Made by a program: the position numbers and the translations under genes | Shown: one piece after another, positions 48,301 through 56,097 of the stretch | Numbering within the stretch: the first letter of the stretch is position 1 | Layout: every line of letters starts with the position of its first letter | The notes under the pieces: model-generated | Databases searched by the model: none | Seen by the model: the letters and a program-made list of their open reading frames with translations, nothing else | What the model was told of the DNA's origin: nothing | From: Gordius sp. MW1 | Lineage: Eukaryota; Nematomorpha; Gordioida; Gordea; Gordiidae | Direction of reading: 5' to 3' | Assembly (NCBI GenBank): GCA_964036665.1 | Contig: OZ038533.1 | Coordinates: 14,293,075 to 14,357,074, forward strand | DNA length: 64,000 bases

Positions 48301-49395
48301 AGTCTTTTTACGTATATAATAGTATAATTTAAGAAAATTACAATTACTTAATTTTAAGAATTATATTGTTATTAAATGATATGTTTGCCACCTTGGATTT
48401 CGTGGATCACACGTTATTTAAAAGCTCTTTAACCCATGCAAACGTCAATTGGATATCACACCCTCTTTAAAGCCCCCTTTGCGTAATGTTTTAAATTTCT
48501 AAATTTGCAATTGTATTGCCAGTATTAGATTTGTAATAGATAGTGGACACCTCATTAGCCTTTGATTCTACTTCGTCTTTATCAAGTATTTGGTGCCACA
48601 ATCGTGGGGTTTGTTATGATGAGTTTCTTCCATCTTGATCGGGTAAGTGCCATGTCTTGATTAATCTTCTTTGATTTCATAACTTTGTCCACTTGCTCTC
48701 ACGTGACACGAGGTCGTCCTCTTCCTACCTTCCCCGGTACCTCCATGTCCAGTACTTATTACATCATTCGTCTCGCCTCTTGTTAAATTACACCGTAATA
48801 TTAAATCTTTTATATTATTGTAGAGCCTCTTCAGTACGACCTCAGATTTAAGTGACGATAGCCCGAGATTTACACTGGCAGAACTTAAGGAAGTGCTGAG
48901 GGAAAAGAATGAACTTAAGGCCAGACTCATGGAAACTGAGGAAGAACTGGATCTCTACAAACCCAAGTTATTACTATTTATTGTTAATTTCAGTTTTATT
49001 CAACGTCTTTTTGATCTCTGAGATATTATAGCATTTTTGAAAATATCTATAAATTTGTATGAGTTGTAATTTGGATATTTTAAAATACAGACCACCACTG
49101 GGTGAAGGTGATGAGCCAGTTGTTCAGGGTCCAATAAATAGAGAACCTGATGAAAAATTGCATCCCTGGAAGTATAAAAAGGGACCTACCGGGATTAGGA
49201 GATTGTAATTTAAATTATTTTTATCAATATATATTTCAATATTTTTATCATGTTTATCTATTATTTTTAATATTTCGAACGAAATATACTCCATGTTTTT
49301 AATTTTTATTTACAATTAGTTTTAGATGTTTGATCAGAAGGATGGGTCAGAATAACATCGACTGGGAAGGTTTATCTAAAGGACTATCCACCTAA
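29999..49395 (+). CDS. RILP-like protein (Rab-interacting lysosomal protein family), complete seven-exon gene
   Basis: Seven exons (29,999-30,376; 38,214-38,415; 46,969-47,087; 47,582-47,794; 48,824-48,966; 49,091-49,204; 49,320-49,395) sum to 1,245 bases, exactly 415 codons, with matching phases at every junction. The 414-residue product is close to vertebrate RILPL1 (about 400). An RH1 domain lies at residues 30-130 ([31 protein letters not shown]). Coiled coil follows, then an RH2 domain around 265-345 ([35 protein letters not shown]), ending near [16 protein letters not shown] and GIRRFFRCL. Family members bridge small Rab GTPases to motors and act in lysosome, endosome or ciliary traffic. 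Which paralogue this corresponds to is undecided. Confidence 0.9.
30480..31780. other. RILP-like intron 1, 5' part
   Basis: Very AT-rich. I see no exon, recognisable repeat or RNA gene. Confidence 0.4.
31820..31965. mobile_element. TAGTGTTG-family palindromic MITE, degraded copy
   Basis: Shares GGCTGGGTTTGGTTGGTCGAC, CTAGGTTTAGTCGAAATTTG and an inverted AGGTCGACCAAACAATCG with the intact copy at 35,905-36,095. The ends are eroded. Confidence 0.65.
32185..32352 (+). mobile_element. CATGGGCG-family MITE, copy B
   Basis: CATGGGCGTAGCCAGCATT at one end and TTGGCTACGCCCATG at the other. GTGTT is next to both ends, but no full 8-bp duplication is left. A lone left-end fragment of the same family lies at about 32,616-32,660. 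Confidence 0.75.
33358..33532 (-). mobile_element. CATGGGCG-family MITE, copy C
   Basis: Inverted CATGGGCGTAG termini. Flanks CGCACAAA (33,350-33,357) and CGCACGAA (33,533-33,540) form a 7-of-8 target duplication. G and C runs inside. Confidence 0.85.
33892..34018 (+). mobile_element. CATGGGCG-family MITE, copy D
   Basis: Termini CATGGACGTAGCCAGG and CCTGGCTACGCTCATT with a perfect duplication AATATTTA (33,884-33,891 and 34,019-34,026). At 127 bp, the shortest complete copy. Confidence 0.88.
34374..34470. repeat. Short direct duplication
   Basis: ATGAAAGAAAATATATAGGC followed by AGCAATAAAAAACTTGA occurs twice, about 60 bp apart (34,365 and 34,425). Confidence 0.6.
35246..35397 (-). mobile_element. 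CATGGGCG-family MITE, copy E
   Basis: CATGGGCGTCGCCGGG and CTGGCTACGCGCATG termini. Perfect target duplication TCTGATAT (35,238-35,245 and 35,398-35,405). Confidence 0.9.
35905..36095. mobile_element. TAGTGTTG-family palindromic hAT-type MITE
   Basis: 191 bp with inverted ends TAGTGTTGTAAAAACGGCTG. Further inverted TTGGTCGAC/GTCGACCAA pairs give a near-palindrome. Flanks GTTGGATG and GTTGTATG match 7 of 8. The TAG tip and 8-bp duplication suggest hAT. Confidence 0.85.
36111..36267 (+). mobile_element. CATGGGCG-family MITE, copy F
   Basis: Perfect duplication GCCTTAGG (36,103-36,110 and 36,268-36,275). It sits directly beside the TAGTGTTG-family element; their target duplications overlap by one base. 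Confidence 0.9.
37131..37298 (-). mobile_element. CATGGGCG-family MITE, copy G
   Basis: CATGGGCGTAGCCAGGGG and CTGGCTACGCCCATG termini with perfect duplication TATTCTTG (37,123-37,130 and 37,299-37,306). A good reference copy for the family. Confidence 0.92.
38000..38144 (+). mobile_element. CATGGGCG-family MITE, left-tip-deleted copy
   Basis: The right terminus TGGCTACGCCCACG is intact. The left starts at AGCAAGCATTGG, having lost CATGGGCGTAGCC. Flanks TCTATATC and TCTGTATC still match 7 of 8. It ends 70 bp before RILP-like exon 2. Confidence 0.75.
38214..38415 (+). CDS. RILP-like exon 2
   Basis: Acceptor ATATAG|GAACTC. Reads [20 protein letters not shown], a coiled coil directly following RH1, then a serine-rich linker (SDSSPTSPI). 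Donor ATCG|GTAATT, phase 1. It lies 7.8 kb from exon 1, beyond an intron holding at least nine MITE insertions. Confidence 0.88.
38688..40075 (-). mobile_element. Helentron-like element, shortened copy 3
   Basis: Begins with the hairpin AATTGCTATGCAATT, then CGCACCGAATGTC repeats, GGGTTCGAATCCCGG and a six-unit satellite array (AATGACCATTGGCC at about 38,921, 39,052, 39,181, 39,310, 39,409 and 39,521). Then comes a stretch (39,780-40,060) matching the complement of 51,050-51,310 and 51,600-51,720, including CCGCCTGTTGTTATTTT. Order and orientation are the reverse of the copy at 50.06-53.57 kb. The GC-hairpin cassette is missing. Confidence 0.65.
40080..41235. other. RILP-like intron 2, unique AT-rich stretch
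   Basis: I see no exon or shared repeat here. Confidence 0.4.
41238..42478 (-). mobile_element. hAT element relic (1.24 kb), AGTTCC subterminal type
   Basis: Tips AAGAGCTGTTAAA and TAGAGCTGTTAAA are inverted. Flanks CTTATAAG and TTTATAAT match at the central six positions. Both ends carry dense AGTTCC/GGAACT motifs (about 15 in total), read as transposase-binding repeats. The interior has a transposase C-terminal fragment on the minus strand. Confidence 0.82.
41470..41580 (-). pseudogene. hAT transposase dimerisation-domain fragment
   Basis: The minus strand reads [20 protein letters not shown] and [14 protein letters not shown], the C-terminal hAT dimerisation motif (R-x-FS-G, then R-x-x-L-x-x-x-N-x-E-x-x-x-x-L). 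Upstream frames are broken by stops. Confidence 0.8.
42876..43037 (-). CDS. RhoGAP gene, probable last exon
   Basis: Strong acceptor TTTCTGTCCTAAAAG at 43,038-43,039. 53 codons in phase 0 reading [17 protein letters not shown] and [16 protein letters not shown], then TAA at 42,876. GC content and Ser/Thr-rich style match the preceding exons. It depends on the unresolved donor upstream, so it is less certain. Confidence 0.5.
   Translation of the reverse strand, partial: LQGAIKAKPIIVTSETFCVGRSHTKSKESGARNDDPHSNLTSPSTSDTPLSPC
42876..46208 (-). CDS. ARHGAP21/23-like RhoGAP gene, 3' part
   Basis: Minus-strand exons at 46,208 to about 45,500; 45,368-45,186; 44,934-44,809; 44,730-44,515; 44,430-44,328; 44,277-43,714; 43,620 to about 43,150; and 43,037-42,876. 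The RhoGAP domain spans the second to fourth: [30 protein letters not shown] with the arginine finger in [45 protein letters not shown] and YKWFFEEG. The linker style and WFFEEG match ARHGAP21/23 (Drosophila RhoGAP19D), which stimulate GTP hydrolysis on Rho-type GTPases at junctions or Golgi. The PDZ and PH regions expected upstream are not seen. The gene lies inside RILP-like intron 2, antisense. Frame breaks are described at the exons. Confidence 0.82.
43150..43620 (-). CDS. RhoGAP gene, penultimate exon (end uncertain)
   Basis: Acceptor CTCTGCCCTTAG|AGC. Reads [19 protein letters not shown], then [19 protein letters not shown] and LAS..., stopping at 43,294. The GC-rich sequence beyond the stop is open in another frame ([18 protein letters not shown] to LGDIPLQG), which suggests a further one-base frame break near 43,305 or a short 3' UTR. 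The donor was not settled; a weak phase-0 site GCC|GTTGCT near 43,090 would be possible. Confidence 0.6.
43714..44277 (-). CDS. RhoGAP gene, C-terminal exon with two frame breaks
   Basis: Acceptor TTTCTCCTTAG|TC completes ATC from the previous exon. Donor TACGCG|GTAGGT exits in phase 0, as the next exon requires. The first frame runs to VDSGR then stops at 43,852. The next frame gives [16 protein letters not shown] to the C run (complement of the 10-G run at about 43,798-43,807). A third frame gives [13 protein letters not shown] to DKYA. Each step equals one missing base, beside GGG and in the C10 run. All segments look coding. Assembly error in homopolymers is the simplest reading; decay is the alternative. 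Confidence 0.72.
44328..44430 (-). CDS. RhoGAP gene, exon just after the domain
   Basis: Acceptor AAATAG|TAC, donor AAATAA|GTAATT (phase 1). [23 protein letters not shown] directly after the GAP domain is shared with ARHGAP21/23. Confidence 0.85.
44515..44730 (-). CDS. RhoGAP exon, end of domain
   Basis: Acceptor TTATAG|ATTC, donor GTGAAG|GTATGT. 72 codons: [35 protein letters not shown] (the NLA-VFGP-L signature), [16 protein letters not shown]. Confidence 0.92.
44809..44934 (-). CDS. RhoGAP exon, middle of domain
   Basis: Acceptor TTACAG|CTGG, donor AAATT|GTGAGT. 42 codons reading [19 protein letters not shown], the Rho-contacting helix region with the conserved K-x-x-x-R-x-L-P/A-x-P-L, then [10 protein letters not shown]. 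Confidence 0.9.
45186..45368 (-). CDS. RhoGAP exon with arginine finger
   Basis: Acceptor TTTTTTAG|TTTGTG, donor AATGTG|GTAAAT; 61 codons, phase 0 both ends. [18 protein letters not shown], then [10 protein letters not shown], where the Arg of GIYR is the catalytic arginine finger of RhoGAP domains. Ends KKWRDVNV. Confidence 0.9.
45490..46208 (-). CDS. RhoGAP gene, large exon before the catalytic domain
   Basis: Acceptor CTTGTGTTTCAAG at 46,209-46,210, then [20 protein letters not shown]. The frame stays open to 45,474. Serine- and proline-rich, with [10 protein letters not shown] encoded by a C run (complement of 13 G at 45,769-45,781) and [16 protein letters not shown]. Open sequence upstream of 46,208 is taken as intron. 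The donor is unresolved: GCAG|GTGCCG (45,616 area) is the best-looking site, but neither it nor the exon end joins the next exon with the family's usual FGVPLE segment. Confidence 0.6.
46378..46798. mobile_element. hAT-type MITE, AGTTAC subterminal type
   Basis: The right tip TAGAGCTGTTAG (inverted) matches the tip of the 41.2-42.5-kb element. The left tip AAAGCTATCA is diverged. Both halves are full of AGTTAC/GTAACT motifs in place of AGTTCC. No matching target duplication is left. It abuts the open sequence upstream of the large RhoGAP exon. Confidence 0.65.
46969..47087 (+). CDS. RILP-like exon 3
   Basis: Acceptor CTTCAAAG|AC completes the split codon from exon 2. It encodes [20 protein letters not shown] and a charged coiled coil to ISENET. 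Donor ACG|GTAAAA, phase 0. Confidence 0.85.
47582..47794 (+). CDS. RILP-like exon 4
   Basis: Acceptor TTATAAG|ATGG, donor AGTCAG|GTTAGG. Reads [20 protein letters not shown] and continues as coiled coil to [13 protein letters not shown]. This is the segment leading into RH2. Confidence 0.88.
47862..48002 (-). mobile_element. CATGGGCG-family MITE, decayed copy
   Basis: Right terminus CCTGGCTACACCCATG. The left has lost its tip and begins CCAGAGGGTGGCGGGG. The family interior (GGGGCGGCTGCCCCC, TTTTGCCCCTCCCTA) is present. Confidence 0.65.
48655..48800 (-). mobile_element. Small LINE fragment (copy 4)
   Basis: Antisense match to the 3' region of the LINE copies: TGACACGAGGTCGTCCTCTT, CTTCCCCGGTACCTCCATGT and CCAGTAC, equivalent to 3,005-3,055. 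It lies in RILP-like intron 4. Confidence 0.6.
48824..48966 (+). CDS. RILP-like exon 5 (RH2 domain)
   Basis: Acceptor ATTGTAG|AGCC, donor CCCAA|GTTATT (phase 2). Encodes [20 protein letters not shown] and [10 protein letters not shown], the Rab-binding RH2 core of the RILP family. A LINE fragment on the other strand lies just upstream in the intron. Confidence 0.9.
49091..49204 (+). CDS. RILP-like exon 6
   Basis: Acceptor AATACAG|ACC completes the Lys codon. Reads [20 protein letters not shown] and [10 protein letters not shown], the conserved post-RH2 segment. Donor GATT|GTAATT is preferred over a TAA three bases on, because the following exon restores GIRRFF. Confidence 0.82.
49320..49395 (+). 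CDS. RILP-like exon 7 (C-terminus)
   Basis: Acceptor ACAATTAG|TTTT; phase 2 entry gives [13 protein letters not shown] and stops at TAA 49,393. Family members end shortly after GIRR-F-F. If exon 6 read through instead, the protein would end at GIRRL. Confidence 0.7.
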
Positions 49396-50060
49396 ATATT
49401 CATTAACCTATCTCATTTTGTATCGTTCATTTGTCATATAGAATACTGTTTTTAAAATGTAATTTAACTCGCCATCTCTATAAAAATCGATCGCCTATTT
49501 TGAGCAAAAATCTCTATTATTGCTCTGTTATTCTGTTAAAATTAGCTTTTCTATAGGGTTATATTAAAATTGTGTCTGTGCAATACCGCTTTTATTTCTA
49601 TATTTGTAATACTCTTAAATTTGTATATCTACTTATGTAAGTAGCGTCTATATTTTTATACCGATATTCATCGTTAACCCTTTGTACCGTGTAATTAATA
49701 TATTTATAATAATGTTTAAAATTCAAGCTATTCGGGATTTTTTGACAAAAATTTCTTATAGTCGGGGCTAGGTAATAAAGACTTAGTCGACATACCAAAA
49801 TTTGAACCCTCTTTAAGGTGAAATAGAGTTTACACCTGTTAGGGATATTCAACATGCTGCTCGAATTGTGCTACATTAATACGACGTTTAATACAATCTG
49901 TGGCGAGAACTTTTGTTTAAAATTCATTTTTTAAGGAGATTTAACAATTTGTTACCGAAAATTCACCAGGTTGTCTGACTCTTACATCTCCGGGAAACAT
50001 AACTTTATCACGTCATCCTATCCAAACATGGGAATCAAGGATTCTATCCTTAATAATTAT

Positions 50061-50375
50061 ATACGCCCTTCGGGCGTAACTGGGGGCTTCGCCCCCAGAC
50101 CCCCTTGGGGGCTTCGCCCCCAAACCCCCTGCTGCCCCCAGTCCCCCGTTGGGGGCTCTGCCCCCAAACCCCCGTTGGGGGCTACGCCCCCAAACCCCCG
50201 TCTCCTGGGGGCTCCGCCCCCAGACCCCCGGAGAAGGGGGAGAAGGGAAGGGGGGGGGGGAAGGGAAGAGGGGACGACTCATCTATTCTACGTATAAATG
50301 TAGCATATTTGCTATGCAATTTATGGGCGAGAAAGGTGTGAAGGGGCGAGAATGCCTATAGGGGGTAGGATAATT
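50061..50375 (+). repeat. GC-hairpin cassette, copy 4, with serial GGGGGCTNCGCCCCC hairpins
   Basis: CGCCCTTCGGGCG is followed by about six near-identical hairpins of the form GGGGGCTTCGCCCCC, spaced by CAGACCCCC or AAACCCCC (50,083-50,230). Then come the polypurine run, GCTATGCAATTTATGGGCG and GAATGCCTATAGGGGG. Far more GC-rich than the window. Confidence 0.85.
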
Positions 50376-50980
50376 ACTAGGGTTTCCCCCTTGGCTACTC
50401 CCATGCTAGTTACACAACATAAAAATCTACTTTTTTGTCCAAAAAAAATAAAATTTATTTAAATTCAAAATCTCAATTTTACTCGCCGTTTTATAACGTA
50501 TGTTTTGCATGTGATAAAAATTTGAAGAAGAAAAAGATAGTATTTCTTTAATTTGGCAGAAGCTGGCTATGTAACAAGGGATTGGCAATCAAAAAATTAA
50601 ACGTCGTTTAAGGATAAATTGCATAGCAAGTAATATATAATGACGTCTTTTTTTTTACATAATTTTTTATTAATTTTTCTTATGCTTTTAGCTTGTAGAT
50701 TTACAGTAATTAGAAGAAAATCGTCCTGATATACATGCTTCTTAGGTTTAAGCAATAGATATGTACCCCTCCCCATTGGGAACGCTTCACGATTTTGCGT
50801 GTCATCCTTGCGCAGGGTCTAATATTGATTATCTAGTTGTAGATACATGTGTCGTTTTCATCTCTCCTCTCGCGATTAGAAAATTCTTAAATTGCTTTCT
50901 CTCCGCAAATTTCCTGCCAGTCGCTCGCTTGGGAACTAAGAAGGGGTAAGTATGGAGCAAAATTTCAATTAGAAATTGCT

Positions 50981-51278
50981 AAACCACAATTTTATCGACT
51001 ATAATTAAGGTTATAAGAAGTTAAGTCACATTTCCCCAGGAGAATTATGGATGGAAATTAGGTTAATTTTAAGTGTTAGAAAATAGTTTCAATTAAAATA
51101 ACAACAGGCGGAAATTAGAAATAATAAATAAACCACAATTTTATCGACTATAATTAAGGTTATAAGAAGTTAAGTCACATTTCCCCAGGAGAATTATGGA
51201 TGGAAATTAGGTTAATTTTAAGTGTTAGAAAATAGTTTCAATTAAAATAACAACAGGCGGAAATTAGAAATAATAAAA
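50981..51278. repeat. 149-bp tandem duplication
   Basis: AAACCACAATTTTATCGACT begins at 50,981 and 51,130. The two 149-bp units look identical. The second half of the unit also occurs in reverse at about 39,925-40,010. Confidence 0.88.
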
Positions 51279-51479
51279 TTAATTAATCAACTTTTTAATA
51301 ATAATAGAGAATTGGAAATAAAGATTTTAAAAAAATCACTCTGCCCCTCCCAGGTATTGACCTACGCTCAATCACGGCTTGAAATTTTTTTTCTTATTTT
51401 AATTGTTATTTTTAATTTTATCTTTAGAAAAAATTTTAATTGCAAAAATTAAATGGCTGTTGAAGTAGGACCTGGCATT

Positions 51480-51910
51480 TTCCAACAGCATAGCAATTAA
51501 AATGCTTACGACGAAACTATCAGCGACATGCAATAGCTCCGCTATTGCCTGTTACGACCGCGCATCTAAAAATGGCACAATTAGCAGCGATATGCAATAG
51601 CTCTATTGCCTGTTACGACCGCGCATCTAAAAATGATAAAATTTAAAAACTTACTTTTGGTTAATGTAAAATGTTATTAAATTGGGATAATTCCTATTGT
51701 GGCTTATAATAAAAAATTGCATAGCAATTAAGTAAAAATTTTTACATAGAAATTAATGGGAAATAAAATAAAACTTATTAACAAACATAAAAAGTTACAA
51801 ATATACATAATGGAGAATAATGAAATTTAATTGAATAATAATAATGGACTTGCGACGTAACAAGCAGCGACATGCAATAGCTCCGTTATTGCCTGTTACG
51901 ACCGTACACC
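51480..51910. repeat. Short inverted and direct repeats (TGCAATAGCTCCG)
   Basis: GACATGCAATAGCTCCGCTATTGCCTGTTACGACCG occurs near 51,530, 51,590 and 51,865 (in part TGCAATAGCTC-x-GCTATTGC, a small hairpin). One related copy, GGTCGTAACAGGCAAT, lies in reverse at about 39,868. Confidence 0.7.
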
Positions 51911-51949
51911 TTAAAATGACACAGGTATTGTAAGGATATCAAAACTTTT

Positions 51950-53400
51950 TCAACCACATTTTGGCCAATGGTCATTTTTTTCATTGGTCAGCAGCCAGGG
52001 CACGGTAAAAGTGGATATAAATTCATAAGAGTCAAAAAAAACGAAAAAAATAATTTCGATTCACATTTTGGCCAATGGTCATTTTTCCATCGGTCAGCAG
52101 CCAGTACACGTTAAAAGTCGATATAAATACATAAGAGTCAAAACAATAATGAAAAAAAAATTTCGATTCACACTTTGGCCAATGGTCATTTTTTTGCATT
52201 GGTCAGCAGCCAGGACACGGTAAAAGTGGATATAAATTCATAAGAGTCAAAAAAAAAACGAAAAAAAAATTTTCGAATCACATTTTGGCCAATGGTCATT
52301 TTTTCCATTGGTCAGCACCCAACGGACGGCCAAAAAAGTCATAATAGCATTGGTAGTAACAGGAACAATCATAATAATCAAAAAAAAACGAAACATATAA
52401 TTTTTATTCACATTTTGGCCAATGGTCATTTTTTTCCATTGGTCAGCAGCCAGTACACGTTAAAAGTCGATATAAATACATAAGAGTCAAAACAATAATG
52501 AAAAAAAATTTCGATTCACACTTTGGCCAATGGTCATTTTTTTGCATTGGTCAGCAGCCAGGACACGGTAAAAGTGGATATAAATTCATAAGAGTCAAAA
52601 AAAACGAAAAAAAAATTTTCGAATCACATTTTGGCCAATGGTCATTTTTTTCCATTGGTCAGCCTCAGCACTCAACGGACGGCCAAAAAGTCATAATAGC
52701 ATTGGTAGTAACAGGAACAATCATAATAATCAAAAAAAAACGAAAAAAATAATTCCGATTCACATTTTGGCCAATGGTCATTTTTTTCCATTGGTCAGCA
52801 ATCAACGGACGGCCAAAAAGTCATAATAGCATTGGTAGTAACAGGAACAATCATAATAATCAAAAAAAAACGAAAAATATAATTCCGATTCACATTTTGG
52901 CCAATGGTCATTTTTTTCCATCGGTCAGCACCCAACGGACGGCCAAAAAGTCATAATAGCATTGGTAGTAACAGGAACAATCATAATAATCAAAAAAAAA
53001 CGAAAAAAATAATTCCGATTCACATTTTGGCCAATGGTCATTTTTTTCCATTGGTCAGCAATCAACGGACGGCCAAAAAGTCATAATAGCAATGGTAGTA
53101 ACAGGAACAATCATAATAATCAAAAAAAAAAACGAAAAAAATAAACTTGGATTCACATTTTGGCCAATGGTCATTTTTTTCATTGGTCAGCACCCAACGG
53201 ACGGCCAAAAAGTCATAATAGCAATGGTAGTAACAGGAACAATCATAATAGTCGAAAAAAAACGAAAAAATAAACTTGGATTCACATTTTGGCCAATGGT
53301 CATTTTTTTCCATCGGTCAGCACCCAACGGACGGCCAAAAAGTCATAATAACATTGGTAGTAACAGGAACAATCATAATAGTCAAAAAAAAACCCGGGAT
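51950..53400 (+). repeat. Satellite array, twelve units
   Basis: TTGGCCAATGGTCATT at about 51,960, 52,069, 52,173, 52,285, 52,414, 52,523, 52,630, 52,765, 52,895, 53,024, 53,159 and 53,288. Short units (about 107 bp, carrying CACGGTAAAAGTGGATATAA) and long units (130 bp, carrying GGACGGCCAAAAAGTCATAA) are mixed, then homogeneous 130-bp units follow. It closes with GGGATTCGAACCC, a B-box-like palindrome. Confidence 0.92.
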
Positions 53401-53569
53401 TCGAACCCAAAAACTGGTTAAATTAACAAAAATTAAAAGTAAACAAAACAAGACATTCGGTGCGTGACATTCGGTGCGCACGCCGAATAGCGGACGCCGA
53501 ATAGAGGACGCCGAATAGGCGGACAAACAAAATGGAAAGTGATCCCATAAATTGCATAGCAATTAATAA

Positions 53570-54625
53570 TAAAAATGGTAAACTATTTTAGATATTACAC
53601 ACAATTTGAAATAATCTTGTTTCTTTAAGTATCAATTTAATTTAAAATTTCTATGTATTAAGCTCTAACATCATAGTTCTATATAATTTACCATTATAAT
53701 TGCAATTCATAGTACGGCATCTGCGTAAATAGAATATAATTTAAAGTATTTTATAAACCATAACACGGATTGAATATTTGAAATATAAAATTTAATCCTA
53801 ATTTTAAATCAATATTTAAAATTTATGATTTATTTTTGTTGGTACAGATATAGGGGAGACCGGAACTAGAATAGTTATAAAAAATTAAATCGCGTTATTA
53901 ATTATTTTTTATATTTTTCTGCTGAAATATATTTTGTAGGCCTATTTTTACAAAAGGAAAAACTTTGAGAAAAAAAGGTTTTATTTTAACTTATGTTTGA
54001 AAAAATTCTATACAATTTAAACTCTTATAAGAATGTTAAGGTTAACCCGTGCAAATCGTAATAGTCATGTTTTATCCATAGACTAAGTTTTATCGTAAAG
54101 GTTTTATAGAAAAACAAATATTTTAACGCTTAAATATGCACTAAATTTCCAACGGAGATAATTAAGTTCAAAATTTGAAATGCTAAAAAATTAAAACTTA
54201 TTTATGTGACTTGAAATCAAATTTGATATTTTAAAATAAAAGCATCTAGTATTTAACAAAAAATAAATTTTTCTGATTTTTATTTATATAAAAATGGACT
54301 TTTTACATTTGAGATAGAGCAAAGATTTAATCTGCATTTTTAATAGGAATTTCCACAGTATTGCAGGCAGATCAAAGTTAAATATTATCTGATAATTAAA
54401 AACTTAATAGATTTATGAAAATTACAAATCATTTTATTATTTTAAGGACTATAAGACTTTAAGGACCTAAATTTATTTTAGTATTATGAAAAATTGATGT
54501 GTTAAATTGGGATTGTGAGCCCTGTTAAATTTATAATACTAAAACTTAAACTATTATAGTTTTAAATATTTTTGCGTGTTATAAAACTGTAACAGTGGTT
54601 TATATTTTTAATTTAGCTTTAAAAA
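53570..54625. other. AT-rich intergenic DNA
   Basis: Apart from the GGGGAGACCGG repeat near 53,852-53,960, I see no gene or known repeat. Confidence 0.4.
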
Positions 54626-54665
54626 TTAACCAGCGCCTATATATAGGGCACACATAATAGCACTC

Positions 54666-54812
54666 AGGCGCGTAGCCAGGATTTTCTCTGGGGGGGGGAA
54701 ATTATAAATTTTTTTTGTAACATTATTTAAAAAAACAAAATAAACATTTAATATTTTTTTTTCGGGGGGGGGGGATTTCCCGTTTCCCCCCCCCGTCTGG
54801 CTACGCCATTGA
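54666..54812 (+). mobile_element. CATGGGCG-related MITE, second subfamily
   Basis: Tips AGGCGCGTAGCCAGG and TCAATGGCGTAGCCAG (inverted) with a perfect duplication TAGCACTC (54,658-54,665 and 54,813-54,820). The interior differs from the main family except for G and C runs. Confidence 0.82.
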
Positions 54813-54924
54813 TAGCACTCCATAAGACTTAAAATTACAAATCTAAATTTATTGTTATAGACATTATAGGTCATTAATTCACAGTCTACAAATATTGACT
54901 TTGTGATTACATTCTGCAATAAGA

Positions 54925-55400
54925 CCAATAATTCTGATAGAGAATTTTGCGCTGAAAAATAATCTGTTTTTAGTTATTTTCCACAATTATCAGTTTTTTA
55001 GATAAACGAGGTTGAATGTGCCCAAAATGCCCATTTTAAGCCTTTTGAGGCTATATTGACATGGAATTTTTAATATTTAGTGAAAAATAGTAATATATTC
55101 ATGTAGATTAAAGTTTAATCTTAGGTCCATTAATTTAATTTTTTGTTACACCTCATATTTAAATTTATTCGCGTTTTTGTTAAACCCTTCCCCTTATCAA
55201 AATTCGTCCCAATCTGGAAAACTGAGTACATTAGAGTTCATACGCTGTTTACTAACACATTTCTCTCTCCCATTCTCCATCTCTTACACTCCCACCACCA
55301 TATCTATCCAAGCACACATAAGGCGAGAGTGGAGGAGAAAGAGAGAAGGGTAGGTGAAGGGAGAGAGAGATATGTTAGTAAACAGGCAATGGCTTCTGAA
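54925..55400 (+). repeat. Dispersed repeat R1, copy 2 (empty site)
   Basis: Uninterrupted paralogue of 24,410-25,075. The 226-bp inverted-repeat element present in copy 1 is absent here between about 55,180 and 55,195. The CTCTCC/GGAGAG tail forms a partial inverted repeat. Confidence 0.75.
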
Positions 55401-55794
55401 TGTCTCCCCGAAAAGGTTTAAAGTCTCCAACTGTCGTCCCACGCAAGTGTTTGAGTATTCATAAATATTTTTCATAAACTGTATACATGCGTCAGGGATA
55501 TTTTGTTTTCTCAGGAACCACCAGAATTAAATCGCGAGGGGCCGTGTCATAAGCTTTCCGCAAGTCAATAAAGCCATATTTAGGCCTCTTTTTTCACCAA
55601 ATTTATCCATCATTTGTCTTAATGTAAAGATTTAATCGATTGTAGATTAGCCGGGCACAAATCCGAATAAGTCGCCGATATTTCCACCTCGTTTTTCAGC
55701 CTTGTTACTATAAGATCCTTTCCATAAGCTTTAAAAAGTGGCAAGTTAGCTTGATACCTCTGTAATTGCCACAATCCTGAGCGTCTCCTTTGCC

Positions 55795-56097
55795 TTAAAA
55801 TAAGGGTATAATTGTGCTTGCCCTCCATTGATTAGGAATTCGCTCTTCTGCCAATATCTTATTAAGGAGGTTCGCCATGGTGATGACTCCTTCTTCACGA
55901 CATCTGGGCAATGCTTCCATTGTTATTCCATCTAGGCCATTAGCTTTTCCTTTTTGCATCTTGTTCATTTGTGTCCTAACTTCATCCTCCTGAAAGAGTT
56001 CGACCATACTTATGTTTGGCTCACTATCGGGATAGGTATCTTTGTCATTTGCATTATTCGTAAGTTTCTTAAAATACCCTTTCCACCTTTCCATCAC
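55795..56097 (-). pseudogene. LINE linker / early reverse-transcriptase fragment
   Basis: 100-codon open stretch: MERWKGYFKKLTN, VRTQMNKMQKGKANGLDGIT, LLNKILAEERIPNQWRASTI. This is the region just ahead of the RT fingers, with the KA-G-DGI motif. Confidence 0.85.

Larger units (their letters stand above)
50055..53566 (+). mobile_element. Helentron-like element, copy 4 (about 3.5 kb)
   Basis: Same order as the nested copy at 11,573-15,188: GC hairpins at the start, polypurine cassette, unique and duplicated middle, satellite array, then CCCATAAATTGCATAGCAATT at the end. No protein-coding frame is visible. A CTTGGCTACTCCCATG fragment of the CATGGGCG family sits at about 50,390-50,413. Confidence 0.6.

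Noticed and set aside
52292-53467. Series of open frames of 60-109 codons sharing [21 protein letters not shown]
   Set aside because: They repeat with the 130-bp satellite period and occur on both strands of every array; they are products of the repeat, not genes.
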